Shown here in pieces: positions 21,126-32,086 of a stretch of 64,000 nt of DNA. The stretch comes from Conus ventricosus (lineage: Eukaryota; Mollusca; Gastropoda; Neogastropoda; Conidae): contig CM031626.1 in NCBI GenBank assembly GCA_018398815.1, forward strand, positions 44,104,941 through 44,168,940, written 5' to 3'. The position numbers were made by a program, and so were the translations under genes. The notes beneath the pieces were generated by a model. The model was not told the origin of the DNA. It saw nothing but the letters and a program-made list of their open reading frames with translations, and did no database searches. The stretch's first letter is position 1; each line of letters opens with the position of its first letter.

Positions 21126-22499
21126 CGACGGTTTGTGTAATTTTGTAATGGATTTTTTTTTTTTTTAAAAATTATTATTCTTTTTTCATTGTTTTTGTTT
21201 AAAATTATAATGTTGTTTTTTTTTTCATTGTCCTTGCATTATTTAAAATGTGCAGTCTGTTTTTTGAAGTTGTAGAATAGCAAGGGCAGATTGGAAGAAT
21301 AGGCACTGCCCAAAACTTATCCTTAGTAATAAAGTTTTTTAGTCGAGTCTTGAGTTCTTCTTCTCTCTCTCTTTTTCTCTCTCTTTTCTCTCTCTTCTCT
21401 CCCCTCTCTCCCTTTTCTCTTCTCTCTCTCTCTCTTCTTTTTGTTTTTTACCTTTTAAAGATTAGCCCAATCTGTTCACCCAGGACTCTGGGTTTAGGGG
21501 AAAATCGTCTTTTCAAAAAGCACAGAGCAAGTAATCAATTATTGACTTTAAAATCAATAACAGCGAACAAAAATCATTTTAAATTTATTTTTCCAAAGAA
21601 AAAAAAAAGCAAAAAACTTTTGCCCCCCCTTAATTTTAAAAAAATTTTCCTTTTTTTTGGCCCCAAAAAACTATCCAAAAAACCCTTCGTTGTCCCGACA
21701 GATATCATGTATTTCTAAAACTGATTTTAGGACAGTAAATTGGACGTCAGGGTATATTATAGAACTCATATTTTCTTTTTTTTGTTGGAGATTGCACTGA
21801 CGTAAGAACGACTTGGGGAATTTAATTTTAGGCGACAGTTCAATTCATGTCAGTGCTCTTCCATTAGAGGGAAAAAATGTGGGGGTTAAATAGCAGGTTT
21901 TGGGGGCTCCCTATACAATGTTAGGGCCTGAACCTTACTCTAAGGGCCAGGGCAATTTTTTTAAATGCCTTTTTTTTGTCAAAATGTTTCGATGCGGGGA
22001 TTCAAAATTGCACTTTCTATATCTCCTTGTAATGGAGTCACGCATAATTTCAGACACGTTTTTAATTTGGCAATTTTAGCAAGACACCTTTTTTTCCTCC
22101 TTGACTAAACCATCGGACCCCTTTTCAGCGCATTTGTGTTGCTTTTAGGACTTGGTCCCCTTCCCTACCCGGGAAAACTTGGGGTTTTCCTTTTATCATA
22201 ATAAGATGATTTTACAACCTTCTACTCTTTTCTCTACGCAGGGTTTTGCTTTTAAACCCTCTTTATCCTTTTGGATTATTACACCCTGGTTCGTCAAAAT
22301 TTTGTTTTGGGTGTGTTCAATGAAAAACTAACCGGCCCATGCCACACTTCCGAAGCCTGTGGGTTTTTCCCATTAGACTGGGAAGTGCAAAAAGCATTTA
22401 CATATGGCAGAAAATTTTTTTTTAAGTTTACAAGAATTTGGAACAGGAGTTCTAAAACAAAGAGATTTCAAAGACAAAACATTTTCCCGGGTATGTGTT
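21126..22499. other. No gene recognised; CT-rich stretch at 21355-21440
   Basis: AT-rich, homopolymer-rich DNA with a degenerate CT repeat at about 21355-21440. Nothing identifiable as coding. Confidence 0.45.
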
Positions 22500-23620
22500 G
22501 ATACTTAGAGGGTAGGGATAGCTGGAGGTGTGTGAAGAGCTATGCAAACATAAAAACAGTTTCATTTGCAGAGTGTGCTGTTCAAGGGAAGTATTGTTTT
22601 TGATCTCTTGTTCTGTATTTGTTGAAAAGGCGCTTTCGCTGAATATCCAGAAGTGTTGTGGTGTCCTTTGAAAATTTAAAATTAACGTCACTTTACACTT
22701 AGGAGAAGTTAGTTCAAACGTTATGTGAAAACGATTGCACTCTGTGAAATAGTTCTGGAATGCTACGGAGGTGGCAGCATTATCTTTGTGGTTGAAAATC
22801 TGTTGGGAAACAGACAGGAAATGAATGAGAGCGACAAGAAATTGCTTAAATTGCAGATCAACCCAAAAGGACCGACAACGTTTTGATATGCAGAGGTAAG
22901 GTTTGGGGAAGTTACGTTAAAGGTTATGAGAGCCCAATTCTATATCCTAATAGACATTCAAACATAGCGTTGACGTTGCAGCATTTGTGTATGTCAGAAA
23001 ATTCTGCTCGAAAATTAATACAAATTAAGAGAGAACGATTCAAAAATGGTCACAAATTCAAATGGGTTGTCTGCATTTCAATTACAATTCAATATGTAGA
23101 GTGCGGGAATAGTTAAAGCTATGTGAAAAGTTAAGCGAATAAGACCATGCCATGTGAAATAGTTATCAAAATGCTGTAGGTATTGCAGGAGTATTATGTA
23201 ATAGAAATCCTATTGGAGAAAAACGCAAATGAATGACAATGATTAGAAACATGGTGAAAGTCAGAGAAATCCAATGGCCGACGATGTTTGATCCGTGAAG
23301 GGTTGGGCGAGGAGAAAGTTGTGCTAGCGTGATCGCACTGTGTAAAATAGTTCCTGTGGAGGCGGCTGTGGTTGAAATCTTGGTCAGAAATAGATCAGAA
23401 ATGAATGAAAGTACAAGAATTTGCCCAAATTCCAGATCAACCCAAATGACTTGCAACGTTTTGACATACAGAGGGTAGGGTAAGGGGCAGTTATGTTAAA
23501 AGTTATGCGAACGTGACTGCATGAACTATGACATATCCATGCATAGTGGATGTGTTGCGTTGCAGCATTTGTACATGTCAGAAATTCTGTTAGAATTTCT
23601 GGAAGCGAACACGATCGCTG
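22500..23620. repeat. Diverged ~200-bp tandem repeat, about 5-6 units
   Basis: Related blocks recur about every 190-205 bp. AGGGTAGGG or AGGTAAGG is followed by a GTTATGTGAA-like box, then TGTGAAATAGTT, a GAATGA-containing box, AGATCAACCCAAA and CAACGTTTTGA (for example near 22855-22890 and 23435-23465). Copies at alternating positions are the most alike (22711/23306 and 22905/23481), which suggests a higher-order unit near 400-600 bp. No coding frame is shared. Confidence 0.65.
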
Positions 23621-23646
23621 TACATAATAATAAAGTAGCTCCACGA

Positions 23647-23647
<1 letters not shown>

Positions 23648-23699
<52 letters not shown>

Positions 23700-23730
23700 C
23701 GCGCGCGCGCGCGCACGCGCGCGCTCGCGC
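23648..23730. repeat. (TG)n-(CG)n compound tract
   Basis: About 50 bp of TG repeats followed by GCGCGCGCGCGC and related alternating purine-pyrimidine sequence to about 23727. This is a classical Z-DNA-prone composition. Confidence 0.9.
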
Positions 23731-24204
23731 ATGCTTGTTTACACAGTAAGTTAGATCTGGGATCGTGTTTTGTTTGTTGTTGTTGCTTTGTTTTCATTGT
23801 ACGCAGCTGTACAGGAGCCAGATGTACACAAGTCGCCTTTCAATCCGTGTAGCGGAAAAGCTTCATGGTACCGAGCAATGTGTTCCCTTCCATGCTGCTT
23901 TTGTACAATGCCACACAACAGATCTTTTTATAAAGCTTAGAAAACGTGAACAATGTTAAATAACTGAGTTCAATCTGAGGTGACTCACTGTGGAATATTG
24001 CTGCCGATGGACTGCAGTAACCTGGTAGCAAAGACTTCAAGAAATAGGCCCCCGAAAAAGAAAAAAATTGGGGTATAGAAAAAAATGTCAACAATAAACT
24101 TAAACAAACAAACAAACAAACAAGACAACTGATGGTATGTGTTATGCTGGTTACAGAACGCAAAAAAAAAAAAAAAAGATAGCACATAGTAAGCATATGC
24201 GTAT

Positions 24205-24227
24205 CACACACACACACACACACACAC

Positions 24228-24284
<57 letters not shown>

Positions 24285-24342
24285 GTACAGTAAGCATACG
24301 CTCATGATACTATCACACACCCACACACTCACACACACACAC

Positions 24343-24427
<85 letters not shown>

Positions 24428-24432
24428 ACACG
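24205..24432. repeat. Two (CA)n microsatellites
   Basis: CA tracts at about 24205-24280 and 24313-24432, each followed by a similar short unit (CGCACGTACAGTAAGCAT / CGCACATCTAGTAATCAT), so the block is a duplicated microsatellite plus flank. Confidence 0.9.
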
Positions 24433-24456
24433 CACATCTAGTAATCATATGCCTAT

Positions 24457-24458
<2 letters not shown>

Positions 24459-24518
<60 letters not shown>

Positions 24519-24529
24519 AGATAGATAAT
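24459..24529. repeat. (GATA)n tetranucleotide microsatellite
   Basis: About 17 GATA units with one interruption. A degenerate GATA/GACA zone continues to about 24750. Confidence 0.95.
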
Positions 24530-24819
24530 GCTGAACAATTTAGGAGTAGGGAAAAAAAAACAAGCGCAAAGTAGCAATTCCTCCATCATGTGTATTAATG
24601 ATTTGGCAAAAAAAAAAAAACTTAAAAAGAAAGAAAACAAATAATTAGATAGACGGGCAGATGGAGAGATAGATCTGATCTGGCTGAATGACTAAAGAAA
24701 CAGACAGATAAATAGAGAGATACACAGACAGACAGACATGCATACTACAGGAATACTGACTGACTGACTGAAACCAATTTATTGTCAGATTAACTCAAGG
24801 TTTACTGACTTACAGGAAT

Positions 24820-24878
24820 ACATACATACATACATACATACATACATACATACATACATGCATACATACATACATGGG
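24820..24878. repeat. (CATA)n tetranucleotide microsatellite
   Basis: About 14 CATA units with one CATG interruption. Confidence 0.95.
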
Positions 24879-25165
24879 GAGAAAGAGGCTAGAGTGGATG
24901 CGATAAGAGAACGCGCGCGCGCACATAAAGTATACAAAAAAGCAAACTTTGTATCAGACTGTTGATAATATGTACAGATGCTGAATATTTTCCTGATATT
25001 CCTTGTTATATTTGGATTTTGTTAAGTGACAATCTTTTTAACAAATTATTGAAGAAAAACAAAAACAGAAAAGCGTTTGCTTGATACATTCGTGATCCCG
25101 TACATATAATATGTCCGACAATCAAAAACCTTTTTGTTTATAGACAACCCCCACCAACATGGAAA

Positions 25166-25168
<3 letters not shown>

Positions 25169-25202
<34 letters not shown>
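25169..25202. repeat. Poly-C homopolymer (~33)
   Basis: Run of about 33 C. Its length is unreliable. Confidence 0.9.
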
Positions 25203-25204
<2 letters not shown>

Positions 25205-25352
25205 CATGAGGGGGTTGAACTTCCGGGGCGGTAACAGACCTAATCCTTCAAAGCAGGAACTTTTTCGCTGTGATCATTGCAACAGTTTGCTTCCCGATCT
25301 GTGTGATACGTCACTATGGGGTCAAAGCCGTAGATGAAAGCGGCGATTGACG

Positions 25353-25364
25353 GGCGGCGCCGCC
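25353..25364. other. GC-only palindrome in a short CpG-rich patch
   Basis: GGCGGCGCCGCC is a perfect 12-bp palindrome within about 25320-25440, one of the few CpG-dense spots in the window. It could belong to a promoter, but no transcript start or gene can be attached to it. Confidence 0.35.
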
Positions 25365-25433
25365 GATCCCGACAATGCGTCCCGCTGACGTTATTCATTT
25401 CGTTTTCGGATGTACGCCTTCATCGAGAGGGTT

Positions 25434-25438
<5 letters not shown>

Positions 25439-25480
<42 letters not shown>
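25439..25480. repeat. (CT)n microsatellite
   Basis: About 20 CT units. Confidence 0.95.
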
Positions 25481-25486
<6 letters not shown>

Positions 25487-25971
25487 AAGGGCTAAATCCT
25501 TTCTAAAGCCTGACTTTAACTAAAATATTAATGTGAAAAAGAAGCATTGGGTTAGAAAATTCAGCCTACGAAGACACATACACAGTCAGGCACGCAGAAC
25601 GCTACATAATTGTCAGCTTCCGTACAGGATTAAAATAGAAAAAAACAACGCAAAAATGAAAATCCAGACACGAACATTAAAACTGAAAGAAATTTCACTA
25701 CTAGGTCAGTTATGAGGGAAGCACGTCATCAACATTAACACGCACTAACGTGAAGGGTGGGATAAAATAACCCCTCAGAAGGAGTCCCAAAAAACTGCTT
25801 CGACACTGATTACCCCGAAAGATTTATTGAACAATGATGCGGGTACCGATGCTCCTATGCTACTAATGTATCCCGAAACGGCTTTAGCGCATGGAACCTT
25901 TTTATGCTCCGTTCTTAATTTGAAGTATGCTTACAAAATTTGTCACTTCAAACGTGAAAACAGATTAGCTA

Positions 25972-26394
25972 TTAACGCATCTCCGCTAACGAACAAGTCT
26001 TCTCAACACCGTGAAATCCAGTTAAACCTAAATTCATTTTTTCGTGATTCCTTTGTTGTTGAATTGGCCTTGGTTTGTGTAGTCTGGTTAGTGCTCGTCT
26101 GCAATCTGCGCCAATGCGTTGCTCCAAATAAGCCGCCTGTTTGTATTCGGAAGCATAAAAATTGCAAACAAATGCCCTACAGTTCTCTAGATGACGTATA
26201 TCAATTAACGGGAATGATTCAATATCAGCTGATGAGCACGTTAAACAATGTAAGGAGCCATATGGCCCATCAACAACGAATCCTGTTTTTTTTAACTTAC
26301 TGAAGTTAAACTTTGTTTGAACAGAACTGACAGCGCAGGAGTAATGTTTTATCAACAAAATGATCAACTTCAGAAAGAGGAATGCATTTCGCAT
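25972..26394 (-). CDS. Unrecognised 140-codon ORF, possibly fortuitous
   Basis: One of the few longer frames here that starts with a real ATG (26394, minus) and is not made of repeats. The first ~20 residues are hydrophobic (MRNAFLFLKLIILLIKHY), like a signal peptide or membrane anchor. Five Cys lie at about residues 51-93. I recognise no family. A 158-codon frame is open on the opposite strand over the same DNA (from a TTG), which lowers the coding value of both. No splice sites, promoter or neighbouring exon could be confirmed. Confidence 0.15.
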   Translation of the reverse strand: MRNAFLFLKLIILLIKHYSCAVSSVQTKFNFSKLKKTGFVVDGPYGSLHCLTCSSADIESFPLIDIRHLENCRAFVCNFYASEYKQAAYLEQRIGADCRRALTRLHKPRPIQQQRNHEKMNLGLTGFHGVEKTCSLAEMR

Positions 26395-27687
26395 AACAAA
26401 GGGGAACGTTCGAATTCAAAATGTATGAAAAAAGGATACCATCCTTTTTGTTTTCTGTAACACATCATAGGTTTCTGTAGCATCTAAATACATTTTATGG
26501 AGAGCCTGAAGAGATTTTTGAATGAGGGAAAAAAGGCTTGAAAGTGGACATCTGTTTACTTCACCTCCACGAACGTGACTTGAAATTGTGTTAACATAAT
26601 ACATTCATATAGCTCGCGGAATTATTCAGTGTCGGATGTGTTTGATAAAATTTGTTACAGTTTTGATTAATGCCTGTAACTTTGTTACTGATTGTTATAA
26701 CTGTGATCTTGATAATCAGCACACAGACTTATCACAGGTTTTATCAGTTAGTGAAGGTTGATAAATTAATAACTGGGTCTGAACAGATCATGGGAATCCA
26801 TAAAAGTAGTAGTGTTTCAGGTCACTGGCAATTGGACAAAGTAAATTTGATTACAAGTCCCGAGACAAAGTTGAGAAATTTACTTGCCAAGCAATAACAA
26901 CGAAAGGATGAGAAAGCAAACACATGTCAAAAAGAACTTTCGACGAGACTGGAAAAAGCTTCATTGTTCTCGAACTTACTTGTTGAAACAAATGCTTTAT
27001 CCTTACTTGGCATTGAACGTTGCCATATTATCAGACTGCCCACCCAGTGAACCCCCCCCCCCCCCCCGAAAAAAAAGAAGAAGAAAGCAAAATTAGAAGA
27101 GCTGAGAACTAACTTAGTCTCCATACTAGTTAGGCAGTACCTAGTTAGGCAGTAACCTATTGTGGGTTCACTTCAGATTTGCCATATTCAGATTAGGTTT
27201 TGTTGTAAGTTTTGCGATGTATTTGGATCCTCTCAAGTGACCTTTTTAGCCTGCTTGCCTTTCAGTGGAGGAAGCAAGCTGTTTTCTCTCTTCCTTCACA
27301 GGGAAAATTTCATTGGTGAATTTCTGTTGTATATGCTTATTTCAGTCTTGAGTAAGCCATTGAAAATTTCATGAAAAAAACAAACGATAAAGCACTTCGT
27401 ACTTATTTGTTATCAGTTATATGTCAACTGGTTTTCTCACCTGTAGCCAGTAAGTAGCCTGTCAACATAGGATTGGATAACTTTGTCATCATTTGGAACT
27501 TGACTCTTGTTTGACTAATTCAAGTTATTTTTCTGTGTGCTTTTTTTGGTGCTGATTTTTATTTTGCATAAACATGGGTGGTGTTTTTCTTTGTTTGTTG
27601 TTTGTTTTTACTTCCTTTTTTTTCTTGTATATGCACAAAACCAGTTTGATTTACCAGTTTGATTTCTTCTTAATTGATTTGTTGCTC
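26395..27687. other. Non-coding stretch, nothing recognised
   Basis: AT-rich sequence with a poly-C run (about 27053-27067). No ORF, RNA gene or mobile element can be supported. Confidence 0.5.
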
Positions 27688-27701
27688 TCTCTCTCTCTCT
27701 T

Positions 27702-27761
<60 letters not shown>
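27688..27761. repeat. (CT)n microsatellite
   Basis: About 35 CT units with one TT interruption, followed by a CCCCAC-rich tract to about 27820. Confidence 0.95.
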
Positions 27762-27765
<4 letters not shown>

Positions 27766-28197
27766 TTATTGCTCTCTTGATTTGTTGCTCCCCCACCCCA
27801 CCCCCCACCCCCACACACACTTTCCTCTTTCATTCTCTCTCTTTGCCTCCTGTTTACCTTTCTTTCTTTTGTTTGATTATGGCAGGCAGTAGACAGTGAT
27901 AATGTATTTCATTTATTTTCTTGATTAATGTAATTTATTATTTTTTGGCACACAAGTGCCAGTTTTGTACTGGTAACTTTCTTTATCAAGTCTTGGTTTC
28001 ATAAAGTGTTGCTCCACATGCTCCTTTCACTTGCATTTAGAAGGAAATGCCAAAAATGGCTGAAGATGGGTATATATGTCTTTGAAATATGATTTCTGTA
28101 TTTTTTATCAACAAATCTTCAAACTTTGAGATATTGTCCATAAAAAATAATTGTTTTATATATTTGAGTAGTAATCTGACTCTTTTCAATTGTATAG

Positions 28198-28320
28198 ATG
28201 TGTGTGATGACGGTGGGGAGGGGGGTGGGATGTGTGTGATGATGGTGGGGTGGGGGTGGGATGTGTGTGATGATGGTGGGGAGGGGGGTGAGATGTGTGT
28301 GATGACGGTGGGGAGGGGGT
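28198..28320. repeat. G-rich ~31-bp minisatellite, 4 copies
   Basis: Four units of GATGTGTGTGATGA followed by YGGTGGGGWGGGGGTG. The plus strand is strongly G-rich. Confidence 0.85.
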
Positions 28321-28440
28321 AGGCGTCGTCATGGTACATCAGTTAAGGAAGATGGGCCGGTTACAATAACAAATCAACATGAGAGATGATTTTCAGTGTT
28401 GTCATAGGCGTCGTCATGGTACATCAGTTAAGGAAGATTG
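28321..28440. repeat. Direct repeat of a 33-bp segment
   Basis: AGGCGTCGTCATGGTACATC and the following 13 bases occur at 28321-28353 and again at about 28406-28438, separated by about 52 bp. Confidence 0.85.
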
Positions 28441-28638
28441 GTGTGTCTTGATAACTAATGAACACTGAAAGTTTGTCAATTACTGTAGTAGACATGCCTA
28501 TTTCAGATTTAAGACAGACGCTAGCAAGACTCATCATAGTACACATGCTTATTTGAAATTTATAATGGAAGTTAGCAAGAGAAGATAATTAAAAATGACG
28601 CATTATAACAGGAAATGAATAACTAGTTTGTATTACAT

Positions 28639-28905
28639 GTTACGACAAGTGTGTTGGGCATTGTAATGGAGAGGAAGTTTTAACTGGTGTGTTTGATTCT
28701 ACCATGAAATGAAACTGTAACTCTGTTGTTACGACAAGTGTGTTGGGCATTGTAATGGAGAGGGAAGTTTTAACTGGTGTGTTTGATTCTACCATGAAAT
28801 GAAACTGTAACTCTGTTGTTACGACAAGTGTGTTGGCATTGTAATGGAGAGGGAAGTTTTAACTGGTGTGTTTGATTCTACCATGAAATGAAACTGTAAC
28901 TCTGT
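28639..28905. repeat. ~90-bp tandem repeat, 3 copies
   Basis: Near-identical units begin GTTACGACAAGTGTGTTGG at 28639, 28728 and 28818. They differ by single-base indels only. Confidence 0.92.
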
Positions 28906-29725
28906 ATGACATGTAACAAGGAATGAAAAGCAGTATGACATGTGATGAGATAAACATGTGAAAATTCCATGACGCATTGTAAAAGGCTGGGAAATTTCAA
29001 AGAATTTGGCATGATGTTAGTGCAGATGAAATTTTAACATGGAGTGATGTGTAACACATGAATATGTATGATGTATACCACATGAATATGTATGATGTAC
29101 ACCACATGAATATGTATGATGTATACCACATGAATATGTATGATGTATACACATGAATATGTATGATGTATACCACATGAATATGTAAATAGCTTGATGT
29201 GACAGGTGAAGGTGTAAAGTGATGTGTGACGTAACAGATGGGAATTTGAAATGCTGTGACATAACAGATCAAAACTGAAATTTTATAACATGACAAAACA
29301 CAGGAAAAACCGATAATAATATGGTATAGTATGACAGATGAACATTTTGAATGGTATGATGTAACGGATGAAAATTTGAATGTTATGACATGATGTCAGA
29401 CATGAATTTTATAATTGTATGACATGATGTAACAGGCAAAAAAATTCAGATGGTATGACACAATAAAAAGTGATGAAATATTGAAATGGTATGACAGAGA
29501 ACAGGTGAAAATTGTAAAATGGTATGACAGAGAACAGGTGAAAATTGTAAAATGGTATGACAGAGAACAGGTGAAAATTGTAAAATGGTGTCCCATAACA
29601 GTTTGAAATGGTAAGGTGCAACATAGGAAATTTTAAAGTGGTGTGGCTGAAATCAAAAAAAGATAAGCCAGAATTGTGCAGCATGATGACATTAATGGAA
29701 GTTTGAAATAATGACAGGTGATTGG
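28906..29725. repeat. Degenerate ATGA-rich tandem region with two sharper arrays
   Basis: Loose repeats of ATGACA, AACAG and GAAAATTT boxes. Two clean arrays lie within it: a 24-bp unit (CCACATGAATATGTATGATG) x about 6 at 29050-29190, and a 33-bp unit (GGTATGACAGAGAACAGGTG) x about 3.5 at 29480-29595. Minus-strand frames across both are repeat artefacts. Confidence 0.8.
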
Positions 29726-29769
29726 GTTCATAGTGTTTTTATTTCATAAGATGTTGTTATGATTGAAAT

Positions 29770-30200
29770 GGAGTGTAATCTGTGGTTTATTGTAGTGTCT
29801 ACAAGTTTTTGCAGTGAATGAAAAGGGGGCATAATTAATATCACCAATGGTTTATGGTTGTGTGTGCAAGTTTTTGCTGTGAATGAAAAGGGGCATAATT
29901 AAGATCACTTGTGGGTTATTGTTGTGTCTATACACGTTTTTGTAGTGAATGGAAAGGGGCATAATTAAGATCACTTGTGGGTTTTGTTGTGTCTATACAA
30001 GTTTTGCCAGTGAATGACAAGGGGCATAATTAAGATCACTTGTGGGTTATCGTTGTGTCTATACAAGTTTTGGCTGTGAATGACAAGGGGCATAATTGAT
30101 ATCACCAATGGTTTATGGTTGTGTCTGCAAGTGTTGGCTGTGAATGAGCCAAGGAATGGTTGATATGACTGATGGTTCTGTGTTGTGAATGAAGGAGGGT
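29770..30200. repeat. ~62-bp tandem repeat, about 7 copies
   Basis: Units carry GTGTCTAYAMAAGTTTT, GTGAATGAMAAGGGG and CATAATTAAGATCACTTGTG boxes with period about 61-64 bp. They diverge towards the right end. Confidence 0.85.
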
Positions 30201-30384
30201 ATAGTTGACACTGTCATGTACCAAGGCATCAGTCTTTGGACCTTGTGTGATTCAAACGGAAAAGAAAATATCTAGTTGTGTTACCACTGCCCAAATTTTC
30301 CGATTGAAACTTACAAATGGAACACAAGTGACATGTGGATTTAATCTTGCGGACAAAGCCTTTGTATCAACAATTGGTAAGTTT

Positions 30385-30580
30385 TCTGGGGCTGTAATAG
30401 CTCAGTTGGTATAATGCCGGACTCAAAATCTTGGTGATCCTGGGGTTGCGGGTTTGAATCTCGGCTGGGCTGTTCCGGTACAGGGGGATTTTTCCCTTGG
30501 AGTGAACATTGGTTCTGACTCCATCTCCCAAAGAGTCCCTTTGAATGAGACAATAAACGGAGATTCCATGCGCGGGTGAG
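30385..30580 (+). mobile_element. tRNA-derived SINE (copy 1)
   Basis: A box TAGCTCAGTTGGT (30398-30410) and B box GGTTTGAATCT (30451-30461) have tRNA-like spacing and are followed by a body with GGGGGATTTTTCCCTTGGA and ACATTGGTTCTGACTCCATC. The same head and body occur in reverse at 36130-36376. It is a SINE rather than a tRNA gene, because the acceptor stem does not close. The 3' end is uncertain. Confidence 0.75.
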
Positions 30581-31075
30581 GGGGGGGGGGTGGATTGAAG
30601 GCAGTTGAGGTTTTGACTTTTACATACTGAACCCCACACAAGTTGTGGGCATTAAGACCTCTTCTTTCTGGGGAATGCAATTGGTTTGATCTGGGATTGA
30701 TTTACTGGTAATTATTACTGCAGGAGCAAGAGAGCACTGAAAAGTGGAAAAGAAATGGGTATTTTCCATGAAAAGTGGGTACAATACATGTATTCAAGAC
30801 CGTTTCAGTTTCAGATTTTAAAAAAAAGTGAATTAACAATGTCTGTTGCCAGCGCCAGCATCAGCAGTTGCTTGACAGCTCTGGTCTTGTTCAGTCAGTG
30901 ATCCATTGAATGTGATTGGTTTGGGGCTGAAAAAAACCTTTAACAATGTTCAGGTTATTGATTCCAATTTTTATTTTGCTTTCTTCATTTTAGTCACAGA
31001 AGAAAACAAAATTGCAGTTTGTGAGGCAGATACACCCACGCACAACGGCATTTGTGCACAAGCATTATTTGAAAT
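30581..31075. other. Non-coding stretch, nothing recognised
   Basis: Single-copy-looking DNA with a G run near 30580-30590. No ORF or RNA gene can be supported. Confidence 0.45.
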
Positions 31076-31212
31076 ATAACTTTTCATTCCTACCTGCACA
31101 CAGACTATGTACGGGTGGGACACTTTTCATTCCTACCTGCACACAGACATATGTACGGGTGGGACACTTTTCATTCCTACCTGCACACAGACATATGTAC
31201 GGGTGGGACACT
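31076..31212. repeat. ~47-bp tandem repeat, 3 copies
   Basis: Three units of TTTTCATTCCTACCTGCACA followed by CAGACATATGTACGGGTGGG. The first is slightly shorter. Confidence 0.9.
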
Positions 31213-31339
31213 CAGCAAGAACAGTTTGATGTAGACTGTGAACTGAAGACACAATCCATCGTTTGATGCCACAGGACTTTAACAGCTTTTATCAACAATG
31301 CCAAAACTGTCCATTGATTTTTATACAGTAGGTCATTCT

Positions 31340-31465
31340 GATCTGTTGATTGTTCTGGTTGAGGTCAATTTGTCCTGTCATCTTTGACCTGTGATTGTTC
31401 TGGTTGAGGTCAATTTGTCCTGTCATCTTTGACCTATTGATTGTTCTGGTTGAGGACAATTTGTT
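31340..31465. repeat. ~45-bp tandem repeat, 3 copies
   Basis: Units contain GATTGTTCTGGTTGAGG, CAATTTGTCC and TCATCTTTGACCT. The third copy is diverged. Confidence 0.85.
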
Positions 31466-31599
31466 CCATCAGTTTTTCATCCTTGGTGCATCACTGTTGG
31501 TGTAATCTGTGATGACCTGTTGTGTCCACAAACAGCTAGTATGATTGAAACAGGGCATAACTGATCATATTTTGTGATTAATTGTTTTGTCTGTAACTA

Positions 31600-32050
31600 A
31601 ACAGCATTTTTCACTACACTTTTTAATCAAAAGATTAGTGGCAGTCTTTTGCTGTTTGCGCTGATGCTTTTGATCATTATTTTTTAAATCTTTCTTACAA
31701 TTGTAATCTGAAGGTAGCAGCAGTTATTTTTGTATGTTTTTTTTGTGTAATGATCGTAATCCGAATGTAGCAGCAGTTGTTTTAAGTGATATTTTGAAAT
31801 AATACCAGTCTGTTATTATATTATGATTGAAATATAGTAGCAGTAGTTCTCAATTTGAAAAATGATTGACAAAATACCATTCCTCTTCATAATCACAATC
31901 CAAATGTTGTAGCAGTTGTTCGCTGTGTTGAACAGTAGTTGAATATGTCAGAATGACATAATACCAATGTTTATGATTACTGTTATCCAAAGTTTGGTAG
32001 CAGTTGTTCGCTGTTTGAACAGCAATTTGACGCAATGTGTTCAATATTTC
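31600..32050. repeat. Degenerate ~80-bp repeats with TAGCAGYAGTTGTT box
   Basis: Five loosely related units share a GTAGCAGCAGTTGTT-like box and an ATAATACCA box. The non-autonomous gypsy element inserted immediately to the right. Confidence 0.6.
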
Positions 32051-32086
32051 TGCTTGTCAGCCAGCGATAGAGGAGTATATGATACG

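Noticed and set aside
24900..24925. Short CG-rich run (GCGCGCGCGC) as CpG island
   Set aside because: Only a few units next to CATA microsatellites, too short to be an island.
28600..30200. Regularly spaced repeats resembling a CRISPR array
   Set aside because: Units are contiguous tandem copies without unique spacers, and the context is eukaryotic.
30391..30480. tRNA gene
   Set aside because: A and B boxes are present but the acceptor stem does not close and a SINE body follows. The same head-body unit recurs at 36130-36376.
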